A stretch of 64,000 bases of DNA from Phalacrocorax aristotelis (lineage: Eukaryota > Chordata > Aves > Suliformes > Phalacrocoracidae): positions 104,425,463 to 104,489,462 of the forward strand of contig NC_134277.1 in assembly GCF_949628215.1 (NCBI RefSeq). The letters run 5' to 3'. How positions within the stretch are numbered: position 1 is the stretch's first letter; every line of letters begins with the position of its first letter. The position numbers and the translations under genes are program-made. The notes beneath the pieces are model-generated. The model worked only from the letters and a program-made list of their open reading frames with translations, searched no databases and was not told the DNA's origin. This document shows, piece by piece, positions 21,140 to 35,082 of this stretch.

Positions 21140-22320
21140 ACAAGTTTTAATTGCTAAAATAGAAGTAAGGTTTGCTCCAGGCAGTGAGCATCAAAGACAA
21201 AGCACATGGATGTGAAAACTCTGAGAAACTCTTCTCAATAAGTAAGAGTTGCTTTTCCTATGCTGTTATCCCGAAAAGTGGGTTCGTTCGCCCCATGTGC
21301 AAAATGCCAAACTACACACAGAACAGAGGTATTTCACTTGATTCATTTTTGTGCAAAGATTGGTGCTAGGTAGTAACCCACAAAGCTAGCACACCGCTCC
21401 GAGAAACTACAAGGCATTTATACAGTTAAATGTGTCCATCACAGCTAATATTCACACACCTCAGCTAATAATTGGTTAATTTCTTTCTCGCCCCAACGTA
21501 ACAGTACAGCTCACTTTTAGTTTACCACGTATGCTCATAGATTAAGGGACTTATCAGAGGAGGGCAGTTCCTGGCCTATAGGCCTGATTTTAGTATTATA
21601 ACGAGGATAGTTCCCCTACTGGGCACTTCGTTTTAGTTCTTATCTACATCCCAATTAGTTGTTCTCTTTGACTATACGCTTTATCACCCCGTTCTCAGCG
21701 GCTTCTGAGGTGGGATGTTTGCTTTGATCAGTCTCTCAGCTCTCCTCAAGGATATAGTCACAAAACAAGTGCTTCCCTATCTCTCCGTTTTCATCTCTGG
21801 CCCTCAACTTCTGTTTTGCCAGGCTCGCATAGTTCATTGTTTTGTCTTTAGTGGACAGTTCCAAAAATTCCATTTTCTTAGGGATATCAGTGCCACCTTC
21901 TGAGTGTCCTGCAACACTTTTTCAATTTTCAAAAACAGAGGATTTCTAGAGTTATCTTTGGGTAGCAACAGTCTTCCTGCCCTGCTCCTCACACATTGTG
22001 GCTCCTGTACACTACTAAGCCACCACACTCTGGCTGACAACGCTTCCTCAGGTGTCAGAGCGTATCCTTACTCCAGAGCATTTCGGTGGTGCTTCGTTGC
22101 AGCAACCAGGCTGATCCCTCATTTTAATCCCTCATGCCATTTTAATGGGCACTGTTGCCTCAGTTTAAAGCTGCTTTGTATCAGTGAAGCTGCATTCACA
22201 AGGGGGCTTGTGTTGGTAAAACAAGGCCACCTTCACCCACTTGTTCCACCTATACTCCAAGCCTCTTGCAACCTAATGCTGAGGCAGCTGCACTTCTCAG
22301 AGGCACAACCATGACAGAGA
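21140..22320 (-). mobile_element. Possible LTR/endogenous retrovirus remnant (weak)
   Basis: This segment differs from its surroundings: less AT-rich, with about ten scattered CpGs between 21390 and 22080 (CGCTCCGAG, CTCGCCCC, AACGTAAC, ACCACGTA and others). The left edge CAACAAGTTTTAATTGCTAAAATAGAAG resembles R/U5 sequence of avian LTRs read in reverse. I could not find TG...CA termini with a target duplication, and there is no gag, pol or env coding. It could equally be ordinary intergenic DNA. Confidence 0.2.
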
Positions 22321-25300
22321 CACAGTATTTATTAGAAATATTTGAGCAAAGCAAACAGATTTACTATGCTAAGGTTGCTAAATACCAAAATAGATGGATT
22401 ATTGCTCTGTGCTGCTGACAGGACGCAGGTATCTTCTTAATTGTTTATCTGGCTGCAAAAACATAGATATATGTTAATAACAGAAATAGGGAAAGCTCTC
22501 ACAGAAAAATCAGTTCTGAAGCTTATCTACTCATCCATGAGAACTAAGCACTGAAAAATCCTTCTTCTTTTTGAAAACACCTATTCAGATTTTTACCTAA
22601 GATTGAATAGCTCTCGTCTGCCTTTTCTCTCAAGTCCTTAATGACACCTCTGCAGAGCAAAACCTGTGCCTGGATTTTGTAGCTGTGCCAAAACACAGCT
22701 GTGACACAGGTCTCAGCCCAAACACAGAGCTGCTCTGTTGCCAGACAACATGACCAGTGAGGAACAAAAGGTTTTGTAAGAGGTTGAGGTTAAAAATCTA
22801 TTAAGTTTTTTCCTTGTTAAGATAAAATTACAGAAATATGTGCCATGTGGGGTTACCTGGCTTTTGTAAGTGCTCCTGCTGCTGTGTTTTCTTCCTTCAA
22901 GGCTTTTCCCTCCCTATCATGGGTGATGCATAGTATGCCACAGGCAGGGGCAGCTGGGGACCAGTATAAATACCCTGCTCAGTCCCACTCCCTCAGTTTT
23001 ACTACGCCTTTAATTGAAAGTTAGGCAGAGGCGGAAGAAAACTCAGTGCCTTTAAAAAAATGCTGGGCCAAATGCTGCCTGACCGTAAGCTCAAGCTAAC
23101 TCCCATGACCTTGATTGAAATAACAGGGCTCTGAGTGGTGGAGAGACTTGGTCTGTGCACAGGGGAGTTTTTGAATGATTCCCTCATTCTTAGTGGGATT
23201 TATTTTTTTTTTTTAAAGTATTGAAGATTCAGAGGAGGAAGAAATGCTGCACACCCACCACAGAAAAGGAGGGTTTGTATTCATGTGTTTTCTCAATGCT
23301 TGCCAGTGCTGGCTTGTTGGCTGAAGGCACTTTGCTGATTGCCTCTGTGGCCAAGGGTTTAATTAGCTGCAGCTGAGGGTTTTTAAACAAATGTCCAGCT
23401 GTAGAGGAGTTGGGTCATAAAGGTGATGTTTTAGGGATGCCTATTGTGTTTCCATAATTCTTTCTTTTCTGTTAGGAAGGATTTATTTGCAAGGCTCCTT
23501 TCACAGGCACCTCTGAAAACTGCTAACATCTCAGAGCAAACATTTCTCTGTGGTGTTGTGAGAGGCTGCTCAGGAGCTTCTTTTGAAGATGTGCCAGGAT
23601 CAGCTGTGTCACGCAAGTGCACGTTAATGAAAAGAAATTCAGTAACCTTAGAAGCAAGGCAGCACAAAGTTGCACTAAGGGAACAGCAAATGCTGGGATC
23701 CTTGCAGGAATCTTGTTAAGTTGATTAACTGTCAAAAATGTTTTCTACAGCGATGGGGAATATTATGTCAGTCTGTGGGCTTAACTGAAGAGACATAATG
23801 AAGCTGACATCTTGAATGAAAGTAGTGTTGTCTTTTGTTCTGTAAAAATTACCATTTGCTAAAACATCTAAAGTTGAAAGAAGAAGGAAAAAACCCCTTA
23901 AGATCTATTTCTATTTCCAGGGTAATGGTAGGTCAAAATATTTTTTGGACTTGGTAAATTATTTGTAAACATGAAGTGTATAAAAAGAAAAGAATATAAT
24001 GTGTTTGTTTTTGTTTTTTTCTAAGTAAACAAGGTCTTTATAATTGTTTTGATTCCTTTTAAAAAAGGGGGGGAATGATAAAAAGCTTTTTCCTCCTACT
24101 TATTCAGTAAATTTTTTTGACTCTGTCTACATTTAGAACAATTTTCATAAAAATATAAGTAGACAGGGCTTTGTTCTTGATGTTTTTTCTATCTTTTGTC
24201 ACTGCAAAACTTGGATAAACCTCTTATCACCAATCAATCTTTTTAGTTATTCAGGCAGTTTAGTTTATCTTTCCTCTTCTTCCCAGGTGCCTGAGCAGAC
24301 CAATAATTTTTTGTTTACTTGAACTTTGACTGCGTCCTTCTGGACTGTGCGGAGGCAACAGTTGCAGGCCAGAGTCCAAGGCAAAAGAATTAAATTGGCT
24401 CTGTTGCGTGACAACTCCATTCAGAGGTTTGCTGCTTAATTAACTATTTCTGTTGCCTAAGAGCCATTGTCATGGTCCAGTATCCAAAGTGGAAGGAAAA
24501 GCATCCAGAGTAATGCATTTCCTGAGAGCTAAGCCAAGTCCAGAGGCACCAGAGAACAGGAAGCCCAAGGGAAAGGCGAGACTGTCTTGGGGACAGTGAA
24601 CATATTTGGTCTCTCCCTGGGCAGCCTCTCTCCTTTTCCCCTCCTGTTGGCACAGCATGACCCTTTGCCAAGCTTCAGCCCCCAGATTTGGGCGGCAGCA
24701 GCAGAGGAGGCAGGAAGCTGCAGGAGTGCCAGTGGTACTAGCTAGGCTCACCTCCAGCCTACTCCTACTCATGGGTCTATGTAAGTCTGAGCCATCATCC
24801 TTGCTTGCAACCTGCCCACAGCTGGGATTTGGGATACAGCAAGGCAACTGATAGGTTAAAAAAGGTAGTGGCAAGTTAAGTTGTCAGCTGATGCCTGCAT
24901 GGGTCACTGAGCTCTGCCTCTGCACAGGGTCACTGAACAAGGACCAATGCTTTTGTTAGTTAGGGATGCCTGCAAAAATGTAGCTGCAGCTGTGAAGGGA
25001 ATGCAGTGAATGACATTGGTTTAGCTCAGCCACACCTGACAGAAATCTTGGAGCCTAAACTCTACACTTTCTGGAAGAGTCCTTCAAACCTGAGCTATGG
25101 ACCCAACCTTAAACCAACCTCTGACTCCAGCCTTAGCCAGAGTCTAGCAACCCTTGCCACCCTTCCCCTAAGCACATCCGTGCTTGTACAAGCCTTGTGA
25201 CATTCAAAATCTTCTTATGGGTGGAGGGCAGGGGATGCCGAACATTTAATGTTAGTATAACTGAAGTCTTCGTAGTCTAATAAAAAAAATGTTATTATGC

Positions 25301-28300
25301 AGATTGATTTTTCTGTTTGTTTTTCAAAGCAGGAAGGAGGGAAACAAATAGGAATGTTGTTATTTATGGAAAACCTCAGTAGTAATAATAATAATGAAAA
25401 TACAGTCAAAACTGTTATGCGTGCACTACCTAGGACCTACCCCTTTCCCCTGGTGTCCTGCTCACCCTTCCACTGCTCCTCTGGGTCAATGTCTTCAGCC
25501 TTGGGGGAGCTGGTATGGTGAGGTGACAGCATCCCGAGTCCTTTGCTAGAAGGAGTATGGAGTCAGTGGTTTCTTCCTCCTCCTCTAGGATCCACTTAGG
25601 GTCATTTTCGTGTTCCCCAACGCCTTTTGCACTTTGTTCTTCATCAGTCTGCAATTCTACGTTACATCTGAATTTACTATATATGGTGCATTTTAACTAT
25701 GTTAGAAACTGGTTTTGTTACTTTTTGTTGCTCCTAAAATGGGTTTTGTTCAGCTCCCGGGTCTGCACTTCTCTAGCTGGCCACTGTTGTGCTGGTTATA
25801 GCCCTGCAGCCATCAGTGTTATCCCATGCCCCGCCTCTGTCACCCTGTGCCTGTACTCCTCTACACCACCTCTTGTGAACCCATCTTCAAGGCCTCTGCT
25901 CTCATATCAGGCTTGTGTTTCTCTGCATTGCATCATTCTGTTAAGGTCATAAACATTTCATGTCACACATAACAGCTGTGTGTTACTACTATCTGGATAA
26001 AAGCTGTGGTTATACTATACGGAGATAAGCAGAGAAAGTTAGGCACAGCTACCAGTTCATTAGAAAATGGCTGCTACAGCAACAAATCAAACCAAATAAA
26101 AGGAAAGCTTTGAGCAGGTCTAGACAAATTCAGACAAAGCAAGCCTGATAGATCTCTGTCCTGAGGCTCTGCAAAGTCAAAGCAAAGTCTGTGGCCTGCA
26201 AAAGCCATGCTGTCCTTACAAGGCTGCAGCCCACAGTGTGTCCTGGATGCCCTGGTTTTTAAACCTGAGGACTCATGCTGTCCTGAAAAGTTACCCCAAA
26301 CTTAATCCTAGCCTAGGCATCCCGTGTAGCCCCGGGGCTGAAACGTCATGTTGCCGAACATGGAGAGCAGTCCTTGGTCCAGCCGGTGAGCTTGTATCAG
26401 CTCAGTTGCCTGCCTGCATCGGGCTTTGCAGGGTCTAAGTCCCCACCTTGAGCCCATGGCATCAAGTGCATGTGGCCTCAAAATTAATCCTAGGCCTCTG
26501 CTTTCTTTCAGGATGAGTCTGTGACCCCGAACAGCCATCCCCTGTGGGATGGGGTGCTGGTGTGGGGGTCCCCAAAAGAACACAAGTTCAGGCTTGTCCA
26601 GAGACCCATGCAGGCATCAGCCTGCTGGTTGATCCCTGGTGTCTCCTCAACAGCAATGACTCAATAACATTTATTATTGATAAATAAAACCACTAATTTT
26701 TAATCCTGTTAGGCTGGAGGGGAGGATTAATTTATTTATTAATTAACATATTATGCGCTTGGCTATTGTTTCAGTAACTTACATTCCTACCTTTACGCTC
26801 ACTCTCCTTCCTTAATCAGCCTGATTTCTAAGTGGGGGATACTTTGGACCATGTATGTGTTTTGGAGCTATTTAGAATAAATAAGACTTATTTGGGATTT
26901 GGTTTGGGATTTGACAGTTTTTAGTGTTGGGGGGAGGATGATGGAGGCAGAAAAAGTTTTTATGTTGGGGCTCTGGGATTAGGTCTGAGGAAGATTTGAA
27001 TTTATTGCTGCATGTTTCGGAGTCCAGTTTTTTTGGAATGAGGATTGATAGAATGCTTCTGACACACGTTGGTTTCTTTTTTGGAAATAGCTATCCTGAG
27101 CTACCGTGAGCTCAGGCTAACTCATGGGGCTGCTCCTCTGAGTCTTTTCTGGAAGGATCACCCTTTTTTCCAGTGGAGCAAGTTGATGTAAAAGGCAGCT
27201 ACACCAAGCTGTGGGTGTGCACTGTCATGGTCTGAGGGCATTTTTTTAAGTCTCCACCTTCAAAAGGCCCTTCACCCAGGGCTTAGGTTAGCATTTGTGC
27301 ATTTTAGGCTTGCAAAGCACCTTTTTTTCCTAGTAACAGGTACAATGTTTGATTGGGCTTTGCAGGAGCAGGTTTTTTCAGTGGTCTAAATATAGAGGTA
27401 AGTCTTGCATTCAGAAAAAGAGCCCAGTTTGGTTGAACATATTCTAGCTTGATTTTGCTCTTGAGCTGATAGGAGTGCCTTTGGATAATTTGTAGTTCGA
27501 GTTAAATACAGGTTTCAATTAAAGAAGTGAGGCATTAGGGAAATAAATATTTAAGACATTTTCTATTTTCTATATTGAGCTATTGGTTATTCATTTTTAA
27601 GTCTGCAGTCTCAGAATATCTTGAGTGAAATGTGTTGAGGAAGACAGCTAGATCAGGTTTGCCTTTTTAAGCACATGTAGAGGATTAGGGGTATGGTTTA
27701 GATGCACTGGATTTGTTGGAAGTTGATGTGAACAGGTAATGTTTTATTTTGGAGGGAACTGCAGCTTTTTGCATTTGGGCTGCAGTGATGGGACATTCTA
27801 TAGGAATAAGGGCTGGGACAGACAGGGAGCTGATTTGGAAATCAGCATAGGTCAATTTTGAGGCAGGCTGTGGTGTGTAAGATCTGTGCTTGAGTTCACT
27901 GAACAAGAATAAGGTCTCAGTTAGAAGAAGCCCTGAGGGCTCAGGTTTGGGACTTCTTGCCATGTTCTGTCGTACAGCAGGTGGGGTAAGATTATGGCTG
28001 ATGCTGCAGTTGTGGTTTTAGCTTTTGGAGGCTGGTGACTTGAAGCACAGGGCAAGTGTCTTGGTGGGTCGTGGCAGGCTTCTGATGTCCCAACAGGGAA
28101 ATGGCACGCAAACAAGTTGGGGACAGTATGGCACAGGCTGCACTAGGGCTTGGGTTAGGCTCACAATAAGGGCTGCCTTTGCTTAGACAATAAAAAATGA
28201 GGCCTTGTTAAAGGGTAGATTTAGGATCATGCTTCTGAACCTACTGACAGGTTGATGTGCTGGATACTCTGCCTGGAAGTGAGGACAAGAGGAGCTGATG

Positions 28301-30224
28301 GCAATCCCAATTTACCAGAGGCCCAGGCTAGCAGAGAGATTTCAGCTGGGGTTACAGAAAGTGACTTTCCTGGTTTGTGGTCATCTCAGCATGATGCTGT
28401 CTCACTTGCCTACTGCTCTGTGGAGCAAAGGTGCTACACCAGCAAGCTCAGCTCCATCAGCAAGCAGCAGCCTCCTCAGATGCACTCATCCTCTGTGGGT
28501 GGTTTGCCTGCCACTCTGCATGTTGTGCCATCCACAAGCCTCCTAGCTGTGTAGGGCTGCCTGGGCTAGGGGCCTGTGCCCTGGTCCTGTTTTACTTCCT
28601 ACTGTTGATGTATTGTTGCTGATGGCGCTGGAAGCCAGATGACAGTATCCCCCAGTGTCCAAAACTGGGGGTCCTGAAAACCATGGCTGGGTGTTTCTTA
28701 ACCCAGGGTCTCTTAGTATCCAGAGAAAAACCTTTCTGTCTGACTTAATTTTCCCCCATGACTACAGTAGCATTTGTATATGCATCCAGAGATGTCCTAA
28801 CATTAATCAGGCTGAAAAAAATGATACCTTGATCATATGAACCATAAAATAGATGCCCTTTTGCTTAAAGTCCTCGAGGGCTTGATCTGAAAGGAATGGC
28901 TTTGGTATCCTTTGAGAACATGGACAGGCTGGGGCTCAGCATGCTACACAAGTGGGGCTAAATTTTTCTTCTAAGAGATGATGGGCAGGTAAAGGGAGAA
29001 GGAATCTGGAGTCTGCTCTTCATTTGAGGACAAATGCTTTAATGTTGTGTGCTGCTGGGCCTAATAGCTCTGACAGACATGTAGTGGTGGATTTCGTTCC
29101 ATTCTGCTGGAGGTCACGGCTCTGTGCCAGTGGCAGCTGGCGTATATCCCAGTTTACAAATCAGCATATTAGTATAAGCCATCGTCATAAGAGAGAGGTT
29201 TGCAGTGGCCGTGACTGATGGATGAAGAATGGAGTTATGGTTGGACTCAGCAGCCTTCGGCAGTGAAGAGAGACCTTCAGCGGGGTCAAGAATATTTGAA
29301 ATTACTTTGGCTTAAGCTACAGCAGCCTTTGTTTTCTAGTCTGGTCCTGTATTTCACCTGGATCCTATGTAGCTGAAAATTTTCCTGTTGCTATGCAATA
29401 TTTTGTGTATTTAAAACATTGCCTGTGCTAACTTTTTCCAAAACAATTCATATCTTTAAGCAATTATATTTCATAATGCAAAATATCAACATTTTGCACA
29501 GCCTTTTAAAATATGTGTTGAACACATCAGATGCCACAATGTTTTGAAACTTACCGTGAAATGAACATATTTTTTGCCAATTGATTTTATTATTTTGCTT
29601 ACTAACAACTCTGAGCTGGTGAAAAGGAAAATTTTTCCCCAGGTGATTTATTAAAAAGCCTGACTAATTACTTTTACAGCTCTTTGAAAAGGCTCATCAT
29701 TGATAAAGAGCACAAGAGTGCAGTCCTGCCAGTAAAACTTGGGACTGTTTGGTTGCGCGAAATGTATTAATCAGTAAAGGAAGATTTTCAGAATCTGTGT
29801 GAGAGAGAACATAAAAGGAAACATCTTGATACGATCTTCATTTAAGCCCTTAAATTGCATACCTGTATATAATGTAATTTTTTTTTTCCCCTAAGGGAAA
29901 AATACCTATGATTTTTGTGTTATTAGGGTGAGAGTAAAACATTGGGAATGGAAAAGCGAAATTAATCACAGAACAGTAGATTATAGTCCAAGCCCAGATC
30001 TGAGTCTAGTGAATGGGATGAAGTGTCTTTGCTTCCACATGATCCCTTCCATTACTGTTCTTAATTTATTTTGCAGATAAACTGGGAAAAGTTAAGTCCT
30101 TGAGCTGCCTGTGCTCTGGATCTAAGCCACTTGTTTATTATGGAAAGAGCATATATCTCCAACCTTGGAGATAATCAGAACTTGACTAGGCATGACCCTG
30201 AGCAATCTGATCTAATTTTAACAT
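22321..30224. other. Intergenic, no gene recognised
   Basis: About 8 kb with no recognisable exon, RNA gene or recent transposon. Locally GC-richer patches (24.45-24.85, 25.5-25.9, 26.2-26.6 and 28.3-28.6 kb) generate overlapping ORFs on both strands, as expected for fewer stop codons, not for coding. A TATA-like element at 22965 is discussed as a finding. Confidence 0.5.
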
Positions 30225-30322
30225 TGAATCTAACTTCAAGGTTGGCCCTGCTTTGAGCTGGGATCAGACTAGATGTAGTCAGGAGGATCCTTCCCACTGA
30301 GATATTTCTATGAGTTTCTCTG
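30225..30322 (+). mobile_element. CR1 LINE 3' end fragment, plus orientation
   Basis: The stretch GAATCTAACTTCAAGGTTGG, then CCCTGCTTTGAGC and GGATCAGACTAGATG, ending in a CCTTCCCACTGAGATATTTCTATGA region, matches the last 100 bases of CR1 elements in sense orientation. It is diverged, and the boundaries are estimates. Confidence 0.75.
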
Positions 30323-33300
30323 TATATGTAGATATATTTGTATGCAAACAAGTACCACAAGAAGGTTACTCCTTGGCTCCAGCCTAAGGGTATAATTTTC
30401 CCTGAAAACATCAGTATGAAATTTGTCATAAGGCATTCTAGCTAAATCAGTGAGTAAAGAAAATTATTGTAATTTATCTTGCTATTCTAAAACATGTAAG
30501 TATGGAAAATCAGCTATAGGATAACTAACCTGCGTGACTAAGGGGCTACTATTTATGGATTTCTGCAGGTTAAATTTCTTTTTCCTGAGATATTTGTTTC
30601 TTGGTGGAAAAGGATCTAGAAACAGGCTTGAATCCTGGATGTTTTGGCATTTCTAGCTCCAACACAGGCAAATGTAGAAATCCTGCATGTCTGCACAGCA
30701 AAAAGTGACCTGCAGCAATGAGGTGGAGGTGGTGTCCTAATTCAGGGTGGAGGCAGGTTGTTAGTGTCTCCACCAGCCTGTCTTGACCAGCCTTTGCTGA
30801 TAACCTGTTTGAGATTTCCCTAGTTTTTTCTTTTCCTCCCTCTATTCCTGCTCTCCTTCAAATTCTTTTCTCTGCTAGTTGCTGTTCTCTAGGAATAGCA
30901 CTTAAATCCCATATAAGTCCTTTTTAAATGGCCATAATATGTGTGCTAAAATATATGTTCACTGGAGAAGAAAATAGTGTTAGGAGGAAAAAACCTCCTA
31001 GGACACATATTACTGCGTCTTGGTTTTTCAGATGTTCAATATGCAAACACAGAACTACTCCAGTTTTTGGAACAGAATAAACTTTGAAACTTAAATGGAT
31101 TTTGACAGCTGTTCAAAACTAGAATTATAGCAAGTATTTCTTCAGTCTGATCTCCAAGGGTTTGATGATTCTTGGGTTCAGGCATTCATCTGTGAAGCCT
31201 GAAAATCTTGTAATTTAATGCTCAGCTGCATTCAAAGTTGTGTAAGAAGATGAAAATTGCTTTGCAGTGGTTTAAAGGAACAATATAATTGGGAAATTGT
31301 ATAGAAGGATAATCAAAGCTTAGGATGTTGCCAGTATAAGTCAACCTAACCCTGTGACAATCCAAAGATTTACTCCATCTTTTGGCATCTGTGTGTAGGA
31401 CACCAGAGCAGCAAAGTAGTTACTAGTATGTACCACTGCAGTGGAGAGAAAAACAGAAAAACCAGAAAGCCTGGATGGCAAAGTGAGGATCTCTCTATCA
31501 AGAAATTACTCAGAAATCTCTTTATTATATTTTTCATTCATAACATGAAGTTCAAGGTTTAGAATGTCCTGACATTTAGATGCAATATTTGAATGGTAAG
31601 GAGTATAACACTATTTAAAAAGGAAAATAAAAGTAGTAAGAACTGAATTGCAGCAACTATGTTCCATTAGAAATGAATTTTTGATTAAAAGAAACATAAT
31701 TGATGCCAGATGGACACACAATACTGATTTCTGTAGTGTTTTGGCACAGAGGGTCACTGTAAAAACAGCATGAAATGCTGTTTCTGGAGACAAGTTCAGT
31801 TCGTTATCATGAACTGCAACATTTAAACTAGAAATGGACAAACCATAATGCAAAATGGCAGTGGCTCATGAAATCCTCTTCTATTCTCAGTTTGACTTGC
31901 TTTGGCTCCTATGAAATGAGGTAAAAAATAAAATGTACTATAAAATCCCTAAGAGCCAGCACTGAAAATCAGGCTTGCTCCCTTGTTAGCAGTTCTCTTT
32001 CATTTCTTTCTTTCTCTGAGAGATGCAGATCATCCCCAGCGAGGCAAGGGCGGGAGCAGCACCCAGGGCAGGTGCCAGCTGGGATTCTCCCCTTGGGGAG
32101 CTGGGAGCTGGGCGAGGATGGGTGCTGCGCTTGCACTGGGATGTGCAGCAAGAGCTGGAGTGAGCGGCTGCCCCAGGCAGCAGTGCTGGCAGCCAGCAGG
32201 CTAGGGGCCAGCAAGACAAGGATGTACACATTCAGCACGTTTGTGTCCTGAAAGCTTGCAGTACGCATAGCAGGCAGGGAGCGAGTGCAGGAATACATAA
32301 GGTGACATCAAGGCTATGAGGCAGAGTGCAATAGATTTGCCTTCACAGCACCCTGGCTCTCTGCTTGCCATGCTTTTTATTTATGATCATTATTTTGCAG
32401 ATTGGCTTTTTGGTCCCAGGCCTTTAAAACTGGACAGAACCAGCTGTCTTCAATATCTGTTTGATGGTCAACAGGAACATGAGCTCTGGTGTAAGATGGA
32501 GACTACATAGGGAAAAGGCAGCTGCAAGTGGGTTTTGCAAGTGTCTCAAAATGCTGCTGTTTCTTCCACATGCCTGTGGTTTGAGGGCTGGTGGTGCAAA
32601 TAGGCTTCACTCTCTTCTTTCCTGAGCCCCCCTTGGAGAGATAGCTTTCTGTCCTGGTTTTGGCTTGGAGACGCTGCTGCAGTACAGTTGGACTGCTAAG
32701 GCTGGCCCAGTTTGGGGTTTTCTCTTTCCCGGGAATGCTTGTGCTCCAGCCTCTTCCTTCTTATTTTCTGGTGTGATGTGATGAGGCTAGGGACAATTCC
32801 CCTGGGCACCCTTCTGAGAAAGGGAAAAACGGTCTTCCCTATGTCATAATTGGTTGCTACAAGTTTTGCATCCAAACTCAAGCCTGTTGCACATTTTGCA
32901 GCTCTGGAGAATAGTGTGCCTACCAGCACTACTAAGAGGAGCACTGTAATGGATTTCCCTCTAGTGATGAAATACATCAACTACAGATTTTTGTACCTAT
33001 CTAAAGTACTGGTGCAGCAAGAATAGTTGGTTTTTTCCTTTCAAGCAGCTGCTTTGACAGCAGAGGAAAAGAGAATCAGAAGTTTATTGGATCTGGAATA
33101 TTATGAAGTCAATGGATAAACAACAGGACTCTTTCCCATTACAATAAAACAGCAAAAAACCTTTTCCAAATTAAAAACAGAGTCATGCACTAGATAAGCA
33201 TTTATTCCAGGTTTGCTGTTCTGGATAAAACCCACTACGTCTGAAAGCAAGATGAGTATCATAATATATTTTCTGGTGGAACAGGTAACTCATCAGTTCT

Positions 33301-34943
33301 TTTCTTAACGTTTAGAAAATATGTCACCTTCTCCAGACCTGAGAATGTACCTATTTTAAAAGCTGTCATCCTATGCCAGGATTTTAAAGTCGTAGCAGAA
33401 ATAGATGCTCAAAGGCTCAAAATGTTAGATTCAGGTGTGGATTAATCTGATTTTGCTCAGCCAATAAAGAAATTATTTACTTAATGTGAGCACAGAATGT
33501 ATTAACTTATCTTTTACACTTATTATTTTCTAAAGAACTGTTACTTTTGGAATCAAAAGTGTGTGTTATTTCCCCTAAAAAGTTTTGAAATGATTTGCTA
33601 TTGTCAAATAAACATGGCAGTAGGACAAAGGTTTTAGAGATACTGAATTTCGATGCTACTCATTAAAATAACTAGACAGCCGCAAAGGAAAAGCCATTAC
33701 TGCATGCCCTGAGGGACAGCAGTGTATGACCAGGTTCTGTGTGGACACAGAGTACCCGTGGGAGGCTGGCATGGAGAGTGCCCAGCCACAGCGTCACTAG
33801 TGGCTCACGCCTGGTTAGAAAGCAGGTAATTTACACCTTGCTCAAGGTGTTTCTTGTGCAGATTTCCTTGGATACAAGAAGGTGTGAACACAGGGGAACA
33901 AGGTTAGCATTCAACATTTTTGAGAAACTGGAGATGTGAATGACTTCTATCACGGAGATAGAAGAAAGGTGGTACAGTTAGGCAGGAGTCACGGAGTACC
34001 GTCACTGCACAGGGAACAGCTGTTTCTCTTCTGCAGGAGAAGATCAGAGCACATTTGGGGATTGCAGGTCCAACCGTGCTGCAATAACACACCGAGGATA
34101 GGAATCAATGGAAGAGGTTGCACGGGTGGTTGTGGAGCTGCTACAGGCAAAGGTCTTCGGGTTAGACAGTTTATTTTTAGGTGTGATTTTTTCTGGCCTT
34201 GAAGCAGGGCCGAGGCTAGCTGACCTCTTGTGATCTTTTACTGCCTTATGGCTGCATGAATGATGTTTCCTGTGGTTAAATTGTAATGTCTGATGCCAGA
34301 GGATGCATTGTGGTGCCAGATTGATTCTATGTTAAAAGTCAATCAAGAATGAAATGTGAGGAAATGGCACATTTCTAGTCCTGCTTAATTTGATGGCTGC
34401 AGAGAACTGAATGATTCAATAGTGGATTAGGTACCAAAATTTTTAATGAGTTAGGAATTAGTCACAAGTTGGTACATTTTAAAACACTGGATAGGCAGCC
34501 TAATTTGCATAAGTGCCTTGTATCCTGATTAAAACCACTTTTTTGTATATTATCCTTAGTTCTGTAGGAAGGCTTGATGCAAAGTGCTAAAGGGGGATAA
34601 GCTGTGAACAAACTTTTGGTTGACTCTGACTTTCACAGTCACTCGCCGCTTGCTAAAACCTGCTCTGAGTCTGTCCATTGAGAAGACCTGAGAGAAGGGG
34701 TGAGGCAGGTCTGAAGGGATAGTGAGCTTTCAGACAGCCATCTGGGACATGCCAAACACAGTTCTGGAGGGTTGCATTGCCATAATGTGCAGCTTTGGTA
34801 AGGGAGTCCATGCTCGATGCGTACCCTGGGACCACCTGTGGCTTGAGGGGGGAAAGCACCCCCTGCCTCCAGCCTCTGGGCTGTGGCAGTAGGGCTGAGA
34901 TGTGGTGTGGACAAGACAACTGATGTGGTTTAAGCATCTTGGT
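30323..34943. other. Intergenic, no gene recognised
   Basis: Mostly AT-rich. A GC-richer patch at about 32.03-32.25 kb contains overlapping ORFs on both strands without family signature. No RNA gene or transposon recognised. Confidence 0.5.
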
Positions 34944-35082
34944 TCCAGTGATCCTTGGAGGTTTTCAAGGCCCAACTGGACAAAGCCCTCAGCAACCTGG
35001 TCTAACCTCAGAGCTGCGAGCAGGAGGTTGGACTGAGACCTCCTGAGCTCCCTTCCAGCCGGAACGGTCCTGTGAGCCTGTG
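34944..35082 (+). mobile_element. CR1 LINE 3' fragment, plus orientation
   Basis: The blocks 'ttggaggttttcaaggccca', 'ctcagcaacctggtctaacc', 'gttggactgagacctcctga' and 'gctcccttccagccggaacg' follow the order of the CR1 3' UTR. The copy lacks the terminal ATTCTATG repeats and is moderately diverged. Confidence 0.85.

Noticed and set aside
32030-32250. GC-rich patch as a CpG island
   Set aside because: GC content is raised but CpG dinucleotides are few, so it is not an island; overlapping ORFs on both strands show no family signature.
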